A stretch of 64,000 nt of DNA from Ficedula albicollis (Eukaryota; Chordata; Aves; Passeriformes; Muscicapidae), in NCBI RefSeq assembly GCF_000247815.1, contig NC_021677.1, forward strand, positions 43,002,864 to 43,066,863. The letters are read 5' to 3'. A model generated the notes under the pieces. It searched no databases and was not told the origin of the DNA. It saw nothing but the letters and a program-made list of their open reading frames with translations. Positions within the stretch are counted from its first letter, which is position 1. Each line of letters opens with the position of its first letter. Below are positions 1 through 14,092 of the stretch, in pieces. Made by a program: the position numbers and the translations under genes.

Positions 1-3000
1 TGTCAGCATAATCTAATTTGGATTTGATCTGTCTAATCCTTTACATGCTCCATTTTCTCCTCTCTGTGGACATACTAGCACATAAACTTAGGGTATCTGG
101 CTTTCACAAACCTTTCTGCAGACTCCTATCTCCAGCTCTGTCCTAATATGGGAAATACTGATTTCTGTTAAGAAAAAGCAGGATATTTCTCAAGCTTTGC
201 TTGAAAGTTTAGTCTATTCCTTAGTTCATCCAATTTGGCAATCACTTTTTCTCAAACCATGAATATCTACAGGGGCAGTCCAGTGGCCCAAGCATTTATG
301 GTTGATGCCGTTGCAGAACCTGCACAGGTTGGGCACCAGGACACTTACTATTCGAGAGAGTAAGGGACACTGACCTGTGACACTGACATCCCAGGATATT
401 TTCTTGAAAGACAGCTGACATTAGAAACTTAAAGATCTCAGTACGCTTATCAATTCAGGTCTATTTCTTGATAGTTGTCTGGGGGTTTGGTGTGGAAGAA
501 GCAGTCTATTTTGGTGGATGCTTCCTTCTGTTGGAATAGGGATAGCTTGTTCAATGTATGTTACACTCTTTTCTTTTTTTTTTTTTTTGAGAATGAGGTT
601 ATGTTTTGAACTAAAATATGTGTATTATTTATTTTCCTCAGAGCAGAGAGGCAGAAGACTGTTCTTACACCATTTGTCAGTATGCTCTTCTACCTTCAAG
701 AACCTAAAAAGTGCCTCATTCTTATCACACAGGACTTTTGTTCAGCTGCCATGTGTGTGGTAAAATAATCATTTAATGATCCTTTTCTCCTCCTCTTTCT
801 TCTCTTGAACTGGAAGGCATGCTACAGTCATTTAAATTTAGGTAGCTAAAGTCAATCCCACAAAGAAAGTGGATTACTTTAATGCTTTTCTTTTTTCTAT
901 CAGTGGAAGAAAATGGCTTCAAATTGTGACCGGTGTATAGCAGCCATCCTCCAGAATAGCTCTGTGTCATGCTGACTTCATAACTTGGGGAATAGAAGCA
1001 CTGTAACCCAGATGCCATTGTGCAGCAGCCAGACAAAGCCCAATTGCTCAAGTAGTGTGTTAGTTTCTTCTTGAATTGTGCATTAGAAAGAGTATGGGAC
1101 TGTGAATGTTGCACTGTTGTGCTACCAGGGCAGATGTCCAATAAATACTGCTGGAGCTGTTGAGATCTATATGGGATTGTGGGCAGATATCATTTGCTCC
1201 TTGACTTCTGTGTATCTAGCTGTACTCCTGAAATCAGGCTTTCTTCTTACAGTTGTGCAAGGGGTCTGTATGCATGTTGTATGCATGCACACAGCCCATC
1301 ACTACCTTCCAGCTAATGTCAGGGGAAAGAAGAGAAATTGGGGGAATAAGTATTGGCTTTTAGCTATTTAAAAATTACCCTCATTTATTCTTCCTCAGAC
1401 TTTCATCTGCGAAAGCATACAAATAGAAGCAGGCAGTCAGATTCTGCCAGGATCAGAAATCCATGCTGGTTATTTTTCCATTTGCAGTTGATATAAAGGC
1501 CTCATGTTTAAATGACACTTCTTTTCATAGAGTGCACTGCAAAGGAGATCCATCTGCTCTGTAGAGGTGTTGCTTCAATGAGACATGTGAAACGAGAACT
1601 GTTGTTCCATTCAGAAAAGGCAGCCTGTTTGGTTCCACGGTGCACAAAGGAGATGTCAAATGAAAAGATGAATTATAAGCCTTACATAATAGGGACTATT
1701 ATTCTCAGGTTTGGGATGTAATTTAGTAGCAAACGCTGTAACGGGTGTTCTTTCGACACAGTCTCCTCCTAGGATATTCTTGGACTCCACAAAAGTCATG
1801 GGATTTGGAGCTACCCACTATTTGCAAGATTTATCTATGATGGAAGCAAAGGTTTTACAAATTAAAGTTTGGTGTTAAAGGCACGTAGTGTACAGCATGG
1901 GAAGTGTCATATTGTGGTGTTCATGTATTGATTTGAATAGACTTTGAGATCTAATTCTGCTTCCTGCAGTATTCCCTTCCTCTACTAGACAGCTGCTAGA
2001 AGTGAAACTGGCTCTGTGTTCCTTGTGAGGAAATGCCCACTCTGGTGTGAGTGGAAGGACTAGAAGTGCTTTGCTGTGTGAAACACTAATTGAGACCCGA
2101 GTGGTTCCATGTTTCATTGCACTATTTCATTTGTATACATGCCACAGATAATTTTCAGGAATGTAAGCATTAGGAAGTCTAAAAAGCCAGCTGTTTAGCA
2201 GACACTTCTGCTGTGTTTTGGTTTGAACATAGCAACCAGCCTGAACCAATACTGAACTGAAACCTTTTAGGTTGGAAAAATTCCATAGCTTATAGGGGGG
2301 AGGGATGTAAGCTGGATGCCTTTGCAACTACTGATTTTTTTTGTTGTTGTTGTTGGGTTGTTATTTTAAAAATTAACTTGAAACAGCATTATGTGGCATA
2401 AACAGGTGACAGGTTTCAAGTAATTGAAGTATCATGGGAGACATACAGTTTGTATACATTTGTGCTTTCTCCAGTGCCTTTGCAACCAGGAAAAAAACAG
2501 TTTCAGAATCCTTTTCTTAGAACGTTTGAGCTGTCCCCCAATCTTGCTGGTCCTGCTGTGCAACACTTGTATATGTCCCCATGTTCTTTCCTCTTTCCTT
2601 ACAGTCTCCATGAATTTAGTAGGGTTAGCTACACAAAGCAGACATTTGTGTGCTTGGGAGAAGATTTTGTTCCAGGAAGGTAATATATTAAGGCTTGAAA
2701 TGGTAATTTTTGCTAAACTAAACCAGAAACTTGGAAGCTTATCTCCTAGATTTGTTGTATACAGCAAAGACTGAGGAAAACAAGTCATTACATGAAAAAC
2801 CTAAAATCTGCAGCCAGTTTTCAGTCTCATCAGAAAGTTCAGATTGCTCATACTGTATCTGAGGGTGTTATTTAAACATAAGCATCATATGTAATGTTCA
2901 AGTGGAGTGATATTAATATGTTGGCTTGTAATGGCATTTAGCATGGGTGGGAGTGAGAGAATGAGTTTGTTTCCCACAGCAAGATTTTGAGCTGCCACCA

Positions 3001-6000
3001 TTAAAAAGACAGCTGGGTTCACAGGGCTTGCTATGTAATAGCATGATAATGATTATTCTGACAAACTGTATTGTCAGACAGCTGTTACTTCGGGTTGTCT
3101 AGGAAGATTATACCTTTCCAGGACAGCTGACAAGTTCTCATAGCAAATAAATGGTACAGCACAGTATCTATTTCTCCTTTTCCAGTAAATTTTCCCAGTT
3201 ATTCCCTGACTGTGTATGAGATCTCTATTGGCTCACAAGAACAAACCCTGATATTGTCACTGAGGCTGGTCCTGTCCTGTTTCAGGTGGGAGCTCCTTGC
3301 CTGAGTGCTCAAGGCTGCAGGAAGGCACGTTGCTGCTGCAGGAAACACGAGTACAGTGTTGTCTCTGTGATCTAGGTGGTGGTCTAAATGATTTCTCTTA
3401 CTGACATAATTTCATTTCCTTCTTTTACAATATAGGCCTTAGGGCTGCAAAAGACCTGTGGGTCACTAATCCCAAGCTATTGCTACTGCAAGTCACTGTG
3501 TCATTTAATTCCTTTCAAAAATAATGCTATTTTGTTTCTTAACTCACTGAATTTTTTTCTTCTACTGTGTTTTGAAAAGTTGTTATGGAGCCTAAATCCT
3601 TTAATAAGGAGGCACAGTTTCTAATTGGCATCCTATGGTGTGCTTTTAGCCTATGTACTGCCATTTCTTTTGGGGCCAGTGTTATCCTCTAGTTTAACTT
3701 TTCTTCCTTTCTCCCACCTCTCTTCATTCTGGAGGAATTTATGGATAGGAAAAGCACAGCTATTTAGGCTTCCTTTTGCTAGCTAAATATTTAGGTGGAA
3801 CATAAGACCTTCTGTTGTGCAGTAGTTTCTGATTTTCACAACACCCACTCTTTCTCTAAGCATGGGTAGAAATTGCTATGCCTTGAAAACCAAAAGACTT
3901 GTTCTGTAGGGGAATTTAGATTGCCATACTTGAGGTGCAGACTAGTATTAAATAACAGTTTAGAAAAATGTTCACAACTCTCCAGCCACAGTCTCTCTCT
4001 TTCAAACTATAGCAGTGCTATACAAATGTTGGGAGGGTTGCCTTTAATGGTATAGCTTTTGTGCCCTTTATTTTTATTTGTTGCTTGGTTTGGTTTTGTT
4101 TAGTTTAGTTTAATCTCTCTTTCACAATTTTAACATTTAAAGTATCCATAATTGACAGTAATGGCACAGATGGAGGCTGAATTACATCTTAAAGGTTGCT
4201 ATTGTCTAGCTGCTGAGAGGGTTCTGTAAAATTGGGTTAACAGGACACCATCACATGACCTGCTAGAGTTTTGACAGCTGTTTCCTTCCAAAGCAGAGAG
4301 GTAAAACTGGGGTTTTTTTTCTTTTTTAATGAAAGTTTAACATTTGCACCACAATTTTTGAAAAGCATTTCAGGGAGACAGTAGAGCCATAGCAGGAGCT
4401 GTGTCACTGGCTGTGCCTATGAATTTTTCAGCCAGCCTTAGTGTTTTCAAAGCATTGGGAGGGAAGAAAGAATTGCATAATGAAATGAACCATGTAACAT
4501 ATTGCACTTTGGATTTACATTTGTGTATGTCTCAAGCTGAACAGGTGCTTATCCTTTGCAGTGACTGTATCCTCAGCCCAAGAGTTAGACTTAGTTTTTT
4601 GCTGTTACTCTGTTTTAAATAGAACTGGAAGATTTTCATTAAAATAGAATTAATTCAGATTTACACAGAGATCATTGGTGTCTTAGAGCTAATTCTCCTG
4701 CTTCCTAAACCAGTATAAATAAAGATTTTACGTAACTGCAAGCACAGTGAAGAAAAAACACTATTTCCACTGTACTGTGTTCAGGTCTGAGGCAAAAGTG
4801 TCACAGTTCAATGATGTACCATTTCAAAATGAATAGAAGTTTCAAAAGTTATAGCTAGTAACAATTGTAACTCCCACTCCTACCCAAGGAAAAAACCAAA
4901 ACAACAAAAAATAGAACTACAAAATCCAAAATGTGTTATAAGCAGCCATACTTCATTTTTTATCTTGATGTATATCTTGATGTTGATAATAAAATTTTAG
5001 TGCTGCCAAATGTTCTGGCTTATCATCACACCATTCAGTGAAGTTACCCAAGTCCAGACTTGAGTTCTCTACTTCAGTTGAGAATAGAACCAGGGCTCAA
5101 AGTTGTACAGTAGGCCACCCAAGATGCATTGCATTCCTCACTGTTCCATGCTCTAAATGGCTACAGAAAATACTACCTCATCACAGTAAAATGTCTCACA
5201 GAGCTGTAAAAATTTCTCACTCATGGTAAGCTCATCTTGCAATGAAAAGTTAAGAGGGTGACATAAATATAGAGTTACAGAAAATCATAGATCTATTCCT
5301 TCAGCTTCTTAAAAATGGGATCTGGCTTTGGGAAGGAAGAGTGAGGACTAGGTTATAGGCAAGTGACAGAGTAAAAACTGAAAGAAAATAGTAAGTTCTT
5401 CCCTCTATTGCTTTCTAATTACTGTCTCTAACACTGCCCTTTTTTCTGCTCAAAGCAGAGACTAGGAATTGAAGTCAAAGACAGCCATCTTAAACACAAG
5501 CAGAAAGCTTAAATCTAGGATCAGATTGAATTCTTGTTGACAAATTCAAAGCATTTGGGTGACAGGCACTTTCCTTCCCTGCTTTTAGCCATTGATCCAG
5601 TATAACAAATATTATAGAATTTCTCCCTGCTTTCTGTTTTTCTCCACTTGTACTGTCTAAAATTCTTTGAAATTACTCCTTTGAAGAGTTTCTGCACAGT
5701 TCCTCTCATCTGTACCAGGTTTTTATAACTTGCTCCTTCCCATATTGAAGCTGCTCAGTAAGGCATCTTATGTCCCCTGTGTAACAGCATATGTAGGGGA
5801 ACTAAAAATGCTTTTTTATGATGGAGTCCTGTCTGTTGCCCCATGGGCTCAAAATGACACACTGGCATCCTTCCTTCTCCTTTTTGCCAATCACTTTTTG
5901 AAGTACATCATAAAGAGTTTGCAGTCTATTCTTCTGCTGTTGTTGCTTTCAGGCCAGGAATGGAGGTTAAAGTCAGGCTAATCACGTTGCCCTGGAAGTC

Positions 6001-6683
6001 TGCTCTAGGCATGTCCTGACTTGTAATCCTTTGTCACTTCCTAACTAGGCTGGATGCTCTCTTCCATTTAGGCAATCCACTGTGATATTTCTGTTGAACA
6101 CCACTGTGCCATCACTGTCTGGCATTCGGGTCCCCAAGACCTCAGTGGGATTTCATTGCAGCAAAAAGCAATCTGTAGCTGATCAGTGGTATCTGTCCCT
6201 GTTGTTTATTTACAGGTAAAGTAGGTCAGATTGTATCAAGGATTTCTTCCACTCAGAAAAGCAAAAGTCCAAGCCTTGCTGCCTTGGGATTTTGAAGTCC
6301 ATAACACAGGTCAGGGACTGTCACCTGGTCACAGTCAGGTAATCATCTACTTATCCCAGAGGAGCCTGAACACTGTGACAGGTAGCAGCTCCCAGCTCCT
6401 ACAGAGTTCGCAGAGAAATCTTTGTTTTTCTACTGCTCTGAGTGCTGCAGCCAAGCCCAGAGTTTCAAGGGGTCTTATGCTGACACACACATTACTGATA
6501 CTCTTCTAACAGCATTATTCATACAGTCCTGTCATCCTGATGGACTCAGAAAGAACATTTAGATTTTGTATCACCATGAGTCACCTCACCCGCATTTGGT
6601 CATCGCTGAAACCAGATGTGGTAACAGACTACACTTCAGTGTAGGGCAATGAATCTAGGGTAGTGAGAGAGGGTGTCCCTGCG
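1..6683. other. Non-coding, no recognisable feature
   Basis: AT-rich unique DNA with stop codons in all frames. The longest open frames here (about 80-120 codons) show no recognisable domain, and the two longest are antisense to one another at 2424-2788. A T run lies at about 574-588 and a TTG-rich stretch at about 2337-2356. Nothing else supported. Confidence 0.7.
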
Positions 6684-6847
6684 CTGATGAAAAGAAAATG
6701 TCAGCCCCAGGCTGGAAGAGGGGAGATGATGTGTGCCAGTCTTTTCAGAACTTTGCATGTCTGTACTGATGAAAAGAAAATGTCAGCGCCAGGCTGGAAG
6801 AGGGGAGATGATGGGTGCCAGTCTTTTCAGAACTTTGCATGTCTGTC
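6684..6847. repeat. Two-copy tandem duplication, 82-bp unit
   Basis: Copies at 6684-6765 and 6766-6847 are collinear with no spacer. I see two substitutions between them (C/G near the start of the unit and T/G in the middle). Both copies contain the string ctgatgaaaagaaaatgtca. Two near-identical small open frames cross the duplication but have no recognisable product. Confidence 0.93.
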
Positions 6848-9800
6848 TCCATCCTCTAGAAAGCTGTTGCCACCTTGATCTTTTCTCCCTCAAAGCAGCT
6901 CTAAGTCTCATCCCTAGCAGACCTATCCAGCTGCAAAAATTTGAATAAATTTCTTTGGAAAAAATTCCAACTTCTTGACTATTCAAAGCCAAGACTGACT
7001 TCCTATTTGCAGTCACTAACAAATGTTTTCAATCAATCACCTGCTCACAGTCCAAGTGGGAAGATGCCATTCAGACACAATAGGCTGTGTGGTGGGAAAT
7101 GGATCAGTTAGCAAAGCTGCCTTTTGTCATTCTTTTCTTTTTTCAACAGACTTACCTTTCTTCACAGAAAGAAACAGAAGGAAGAAACCTACACAGCAGG
7201 AAACAGTGCAAAAACAGTTTTTTTCTTTTCTGGCCAGTTTTAAGGGAACGAGCAAAGGCATGAAGGATTGCTTCACTTTGGGAATGTTGGAAAAAACTTG
7301 TCCTACTCTGACATACCTTATACCCATTGATCTAGACCAAAGGGGGAAAGGAAAGGAAAGGAAAGAGAAAGGTGTAGTTAATTTAAAAACTCACTTTGCT
7401 CAAGGTTTCTGTAGAGTTATTCAAACAATTGTATTTAAAAGCTTATAAGGAGTAGTTACATTGGAAAGATATTACTTGTATAGCTGCTCTAGACAGATGA
7501 TCAGATTTTTCACAAATGGGAAAATATACAAAGAAAAATAGGCAGCCATAAAGAGATGAGCATATGCTGCAGGGTAATGTATGTGGACTTACTGACACAA
7601 AGACAGACAATGTGTAGATATGAAAGCAGCTACCTGACAAAGGCTGTGAAGATACTTGGAAGATGAATAGTCTTTTCCTATTTAGGCAGCCCATTTATAT
7701 CTTACTCTGTGGCATTATTGTGACCATGTCTGGTCTGACTAGAACAAACACATCTCAGAATCTTCTGAGATTCCCCTGATGGCATGAGAAGTGAATTCTT
7801 CATTTTTTTGGAGTTTGTTTCTTCCCACAGTGAGTGTTTTCCAAAATTATAGTGAGGCAAAGGCTCCAGGCCACCAAAAGAACTAAATGAAAATATTTTT
7901 ATATGTGTAACCTTACTATATGCTTGTCTTTTTCTGATCAGGATATAGGTCATAACAAATTTTTGTCTGGTGTGTCCCCAGCCAGACAGCAATTGGGAAG
8001 AACAATATACGGTCAGTCAAAGAGTTGAAATATTTTTTGTAGAAGCTTTTCAGGTTTTATCTAATCTGCAAAGCAAGAGCTTGTTTTGACTGAGCTGCTG
8101 GGTTGGTTAGTATGCTGTGTCATTTAGGTAATGGGTCAGCTCTGAGTATTTCTAGGTCTTGAGCATTTTTTGAACTAATGATTTGAAAATGTTTTGTAAT
8201 CATTCATGAGCTAAACCATATAGCTATGTGCTTGATACATCAGCAATTTGTCCGTTTTATCCAGAAGAGAGCTGATTTTCAAAGGTACTGATCATTTTCC
8301 TATTTTCTCATTCATCAAAAATTTTTATATTTGTTTATCTCACAAATTAACTTTCTGCTTCTAGATAACAAATCTTTGACTCTGTTCTCTTTGCAGACCC
8401 CTTAAGTGCAATTTAGAAAAAAGATAATCTCACCTGAAAATAACCCGTATTTTATCTAATCTACCCTTACATTTGCTTAGGATTGTGAGAAATAGATGCA
8501 TCCATATATATTCAACAGCAATCCACAGCTTCACTGGCATCACCTACTCAGGAAGCAGAACCTGTAGTGGTTCCTATCCTGTGCATCTGTGGGAGGGCAG
8601 ATGGGATCACAGGAATGTAAGAGGTCCAACTTTTTTTCCTTTAATGTGGGCTTTAGGCTTATGAATTACAGTGAGACATTTATTTCTTGTACTTGGAAGG
8701 TAGGGAGTCTGGGGGGACCAGTAACCTCAGAGCATGCAATGGACTTCCCACCTTGGCAGCAACAGTTAATGCCTGAAGGTAGATGGATATTGTATGTAAA
8801 CTTTCATAGAGTATTTAAACTTCAGGGAACTGAGTTGGAAAGCCTTGGTCTAGAAGTCAAGGAGGAGTGCACCATACTAGGAAAAAGTTATTTTGATGTT
8901 CAAACAAAAGTAACGCTGGAACTTAAAACTAAGATGAGTTTTGTATCCAGGGCTAGAGGCTGAGCAAGGATGGCACAAGGCTAAGGTATCAGGAAGCTTT
9001 GAAACAGTAGAATGGTTTGATAGAATTAAGGCAGGAATTATCAAGTACTGGCAGGCAGGTCAGCATTCACGTGCATTATCAGAGCCTTAGAGCAGGCTCA
9101 GGTAGGAGCATTACAATGCACCAATGTTGTAAGGGTGAGGTAACCTTGCAATGCAGGAAATAACAATGAGTATTAAATGGATAGAAGCTGTGTGGCAACG
9201 TTGGAGGGGAAGACTGAGAGGAAAAGCAAAAGATACTGTAAATAAGTTGCAGCATCCATCTGTAGTATTGCCATATTGCAATATGCTCTGTGACTTTCTA
9301 AAGCTAGCCCTATCCAGCTATAATTTGAGAAAAGCTTTTCACTTGCAAAACCCCCCAATTCCTCTCCATCCGTTTAAAAATGAAAAGGTAGGTGAAAACT
9401 ATTTTGGGAGGAAATCCAGTACTTGGTGAAAATCACAGCCTGCCTTCCCCACCTCAGCATCAGTCTCCAAATGTTGATTTCCCTGCACTTGCTTTTCTTT
9501 GAACTTGACTTTGCCTATAAGCTGTTCTGGCAGTAGCTGTGTTTGTTGCATGGCACTCCTGGAACTTATTGGCTGTTTGTCTTTGCAGAGAGACAGCTGC
9601 TCTCACAGTGATGATGGGTGTAAAATTAAAAGATTGAGCTAGTTACATCTTTGTAGTGTTGGTAGTTCTGTAAGAAGTCAGTCATAAGTCTCTGAAGGTA
9701 CCATAAAGAGGCAGTCAATTTCCTGGAAAAATAGATGGATTCCCAAATACTGTTGTTGTCAATAGAGAGTTTTCTCTTTTACTTATACTCTAACCTTTTA

Positions 9801-11172
9801 GGCATTTAATTTTTATTTACCTGCTGTAGCACAAAGCAAACAGTATTACAGAAGAAGAAACCTTGGTGGAGATGGTTGGCTGCTCAGAAATGAATTCCTT
9901 ATCATTCTAATTTCTTAATATCTAAAAGTGAATTTGGAAAAAAATTTAGGCAAAACCAAAACTCAATGCGTCTTTGAACTAATGAAAATAATATCAGCAC
10001 TACCCTTAATTTCAGTCTTGTGAACGAAATTCCACTGGACATGCAAATTCATCCACTCTCCTCTCTAGAAACCATTCTGAGTGTAAGGGCCAAGAAAGGA
10101 AAAGAATTTGTAGGGTGAACAAAAGGTTATAAAATGGAGGAAAGGATGGGAAAAAAAGGAAAATTAAGGTAGTGCTTAAGAGGAGAAACTTCCTGCTGCT
10201 GAAATTCAGCAAACTGGGGAGTGCAAAAGACTAAATGCATGGTTTCTCGTGTTTGTGCTATAGATTTGGGATTTTTGCCACTTCCATTTGTGCTGCTAAT
10301 TATTTTAATAATACAAAATAAAGCAGGACAAAGCATTAGGAAATGCACTAAATAATTAAAATGTTCTGAATTTCTGTCATCCATTTCACTTGAGGGCTTT
10401 CAAGTGCTTCCTCAGAAAATTACCTCATAAACATGTCTTTACTGATGGAATTGTATTCTGTCTTAGTAATAGATCAGCTAAGATACTAGCAGAAGTGAGA
10501 CAACTTTGCACTGGGAGAGTTATAATAAATGAATGATGGTGAAGTAAATGCTTATGATATTTTTTGTGTACCTTTTTCACAAGAATGTACAAGTGAAAAT
10601 TCAAGAAAAACTTGCTGCTCTCACCAGTTTCCTCTTCTCCCTTTGGTGGAGATTTTGTTTGGGTTTTGGTTTTGTGAGTTCTTTTGTGGTTTTTGTTTTG
10701 GTTAGGGTGGAACTTGCAGGGAGTGGGGGGTTTGGGGTTTTTTTTGGTTGATTGGTTAGTTGAGTTTTTGTTACTGGATTTAGCTTCCTACATAAAATGT
10801 AAACATTGTTCTCCCTGCAATCTCAGGGTCTTTATTGTTAAACACCAATGAGATAGTACTGGCTTAAATCTGGTTAATAAAGGAATCAATAGGAGTAGCA
10901 TGGTTTTTAGGCCATTAAAAATGATCTTTTGTCAAGCTATACCTTACTTAGTGTTACGTATTAAATCTCATTGTAGGGAATGAAAGAAAAAAGTTCAGAC
11001 CTTACTTATTATGACAGAGTATAGAAATAGGCTAATCCTTTTTCAACAAAAAGAATGAACTCAGAAGAAGTAGGTAAACAAAGTCTTCAGAGTTAAGCTG
11101 GCTTTTTAATGATAAAAATTGATTTTAGACTTCTTCATTATTTCTAATATATAAGAATGAAATAAAGGCCAT
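6848..11172. other. Non-coding, only minor simple repeats
   Basis: Unique AT-rich DNA. It contains a short (GGAAA)n run at about 7345-7364 and a GT-rich stretch listed separately. Small open frames on both strands resemble no protein I know. No transposon end or RNA gene was recognised. Confidence 0.65.
10637..10775. repeat. GT-rich low-complexity stretch
   Basis: Degenerate runs of G and T, of the form (TTTTGG)n and (TTTG)n, on the plus strand. Similar short stretches occur near 4065-4115 and 16575-16665. This is simple-sequence DNA and not a coding region, although a frame stays open across part of it. Confidence 0.75.
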
Positions 11173-11311
11173 CCTGTTCATAAGAGAGCATGCCTTAACC
11201 TCTCTCCTGTTCATAAGTGAACATGCCTTAACCTCTGGTATGATTAGCAGGCTTCCATCCTGTTCATAAGAGAGCATGCCTTAACCTCTGGTATGATTAG
11301 CAGGCTTCCCT
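11173..11311. repeat. Three-unit mosaic tandem repeat (33 + 53 + 53 bp)
   Basis: A core of about 31 bp starting cctgttcataag occurs three times, at 11173, 11206 and 11259. A following block of about 22 bp, containing ggtatgattagcaggcttcc, is present after cores two and three but missing after core one. The order is therefore P, P-Q, P-Q. Core two differs at two sites (tgaac instead of gagc context). This needs at least two duplication steps or a later deletion. Confidence 0.92.
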
Positions 11312-13813
11312 AGATGAAAATAACAGTGGAAAGATGTGTGTTTTCTATTAGAAACTGCAAATTTTTGTGCTCTTTTCTCTGTTTCATCTCTGTGTCAGCA
11401 CAAACTTCTCATCACATTGTATTGGATGAAACTGGGTCAGCCAATATTCTGTCATACAGTCTATGTCATCCCAGCCAAGTTTGATGAGATTGCACTTCAT
11501 TTATTTGTCTATTTGGAACACTATTTAGGGAAAAGAGAGTGTATTTTTGTTGTCTCCACTGCAAGGATCTGCCACAGTGGGCCAACCCCTTGTATGTTCA
11601 TTTAGGCACTGGTCCTCAAAAACCAGTCTGATTCTGAGTGAATGGTACCATGGGTCAGAAATGTTGGGTTAGGGTGTGATGGTGCATTCCCTTCTGATAA
11701 CCATATTTCCATTTGATTATTTGCCACAATAGTGAAGGAACTCTTTTTATCTATTCTTTACTCTGGAGAAGTGTGCATATCCATTTCCTGTCATTTGTAA
11801 GCATCCTCTCAGTTTTACTTTTGCTAAGACAGTCCACAATTAAAATAGCAATTCTTTTTGGGATTTTATTTGTGAAACTGTCCGTAAGGAATTTTTAAAA
11901 GCAAATGGTCAAAACCCTGGATGTAAATACCTGAATTCCCTAGCAGCAGTTTTTTTAATCAATTGAAGCAGTATTTCACAGCTCAGTTCCGTACAGCAGT
12001 AAAGCAACAACCTCAAGTCCTTTGCATTTGATCAGATCACGATAACTTCTTTCTAAAAACTGTGGTATTGGTCTCGCCATATTACACCAAATTCCAGCTT
12101 GGGTACGCAGTATCTGTCTCTTTTAATTGTATGGCATAATTTAAATTGGTATTCTTTTTCTGAACTCAACAGTTGTTTTGTTATATCCAAGGAACAGCAG
12201 TCCTATAAGACTCGATGAAGCTTTGAGTTGTCTCTCAATATTAAATCAAAGCCATATTCTCAAATTAAAATACACCAGAATCAAAGTATAAAACTTGACT
12301 GATTCTACCCGTGGTTGACTAGAGATCCAAGAGACCCTCTTCACTTACCTGTTTATTTTGTGGAAATTATTTTTGAGCAACATACAGTCACTGAGTTAAG
12401 CACTACAGTTTGAGAAATAATCTTACTGCTAGTGTTTAGTGACATTTTTTGTCTTTCTCATCTGTGAAATCTGCCAAGTAAAACCATGGGGGAGAAAAGC
12501 CATCACAAATCTTATTCAAGCTATTCCAGTCAAGACCATCTGCATCTGTGTTCCCTGTGTTTTTTCTTATTGAGGGTAGTATATTAACTTGCTAGGTGCA
12601 GGTGCCAGAATTATGTACAAATAAGCAACATTAAAAAAAAATCCCAAAATCAGAAATGGCTTCTGTAAATTAGAAAATCTAATAAGCCAAACTAAGGAAT
12701 AAAAATAGTTAAATATATATGCATTCTTCAGTTTGCCTATAAAATTTGATTTCACATTTCAGCCTGTCACCCCTAACCTTTTCTTGTAACTCACTTTTAC
12801 AGAATTTCTTTCCTTTATCAGTTGATGATGCTATTAACAATCCAGAGGATTGATCTGGGGTCAGAATATCAGCATTCTCCTTAGCTGATGTCATATCCAG
12901 AACTTGTACAATGTACAAGAAAAATATAATCTGGCCCATTCTGTTGCAGTCATGTTGTTTCTGAATTAATGATTTCAACACCAGTTTTGTCAGTAGAGGT
13001 ATTGTAAAAAGCCCCAGCACTGTAATGTTTAGCAGACATCTTTTCCTTATCAACTCTGGGAGTTGCTTCCCACAAATGTGTAGCACAGCAACTGTACTCT
13101 GTCAAGCATGGATAGTTCTAGTGCGTAAAATAATTGAAACTTCTGTTATTTAATGATAATTCCTGAGAGAAGAGCAGCATAACACAGGAGAACAGTGCAG
13201 TGTAGAGCAAGAAGTAAGGTGGTCATTAGAATAATCTAATTTGGAGGTCTGCTTTCTTTCACTTCTGTGTCTGCAGACAGTGCCTGAAAACTGATGGTGT
13301 AGAACAGCTGCACCTCATATCTGATTGTCCACAAGTACCTTTGAGTTGGCCATAAAAGCTTTGTAGCAGGCCAAAATACGTCCAACAGCTCCTTTTAAAG
13401 CTTCAGACACTTGATTCACCCAGTGGCTAAAGACTAAGACTTGGAGATGTCCGGCAGATGTTTACTTTTGTCTCTCTGTTTTCCTGTTGATTTGAACCAT
13501 CTAGAGCTCAGTAACTGCCTCTTGTTAGGACAAGAATGAAAATAGAGGAGCATAAGAACACTTGAGATTCATCAGTCCTTAGGCATAGAAAATCCAAGGA
13601 AGGTCTGGGTGTTGATGCTTTTATTTCATATGCCTTGCTTATAAAACCAAACCCTGAAAAAGAACAAGACTGGATTTTTCTAAACCTGTGTTTGTAATGG
13701 GGTGAAAATGGAAGAAAGGAGAGGGTATTACTCAAGTATTTAAAAGACATTTTTGAGAATAGGCCAAATGACTTCCATATCAGAGCTAACACCATAGTTG
13801 AAGAAACTATATA
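11312..13813. other. Non-coding, no recognisable feature
   Basis: AT-rich unique DNA. The largest open frame (12709-13086, minus strand, 125 codons) has no recognisable domain and the composition of chance sequence. No repeat family recognised. Confidence 0.65.
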
Positions 13814-13859
13814 AACTGAAAGGAAATAACACAAAAAACTGAAAGGAAATAACACAAAA
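13814..13859. repeat. Short tandem duplication, 23-bp unit
   Basis: The motif aactgaaaggaaataacac occurs at 13814 and again at 13837, followed in both cases by an A run. The two copies are identical apart from the length of the A run. Confidence 0.9.
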
Positions 13860-13989
13860 TGTTAGAGTGTGAACCTTAGAAAGGTGGATGGTGTGTTGAA
13901 AAGTAAACATGAACAAACTGGAACATATTTTAGCAAAATATTCTTTCTTTAATGGTACTTTCTCCTGCTACAGAAGATGTTGTTGAACA

Positions 13990-14034
13990 AAGAAAACAAA
14001 ACAAAACAAAACAAAATACAAAAAAAAAAAAAAA

Positions 14035-14090
<56 letters not shown>
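13990..14090. repeat. (CAAAA)n microsatellite followed by long poly-A
   Basis: About five CAAAA units (about 13995-14018) lead into 15 A, a single C, and an uninterrupted 55-nt A run (14036-14090). No target-site duplication or processed mRNA body is recognisable upstream, so I do not call it a retroposed tail. Run length may be unreliable. Confidence 0.9.

Positions 14091-14092
<2 letters not shown>

Noticed and set aside
2424..2788. Antisense pair of about 117-codon frames
   Set aside because: No domain recognised on either strand; length is compatible with chance in 64 kb.
11173..11311. CRISPR-like array
   Set aside because: Units abut without unique spacers and the genome is vertebrate; it is a tandem repeat.
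13990..14090. Poly-A tail of a processed pseudogene
   Set aside because: No mRNA-like body upstream and no target-site duplication; the CAAAA units indicate a microsatellite.
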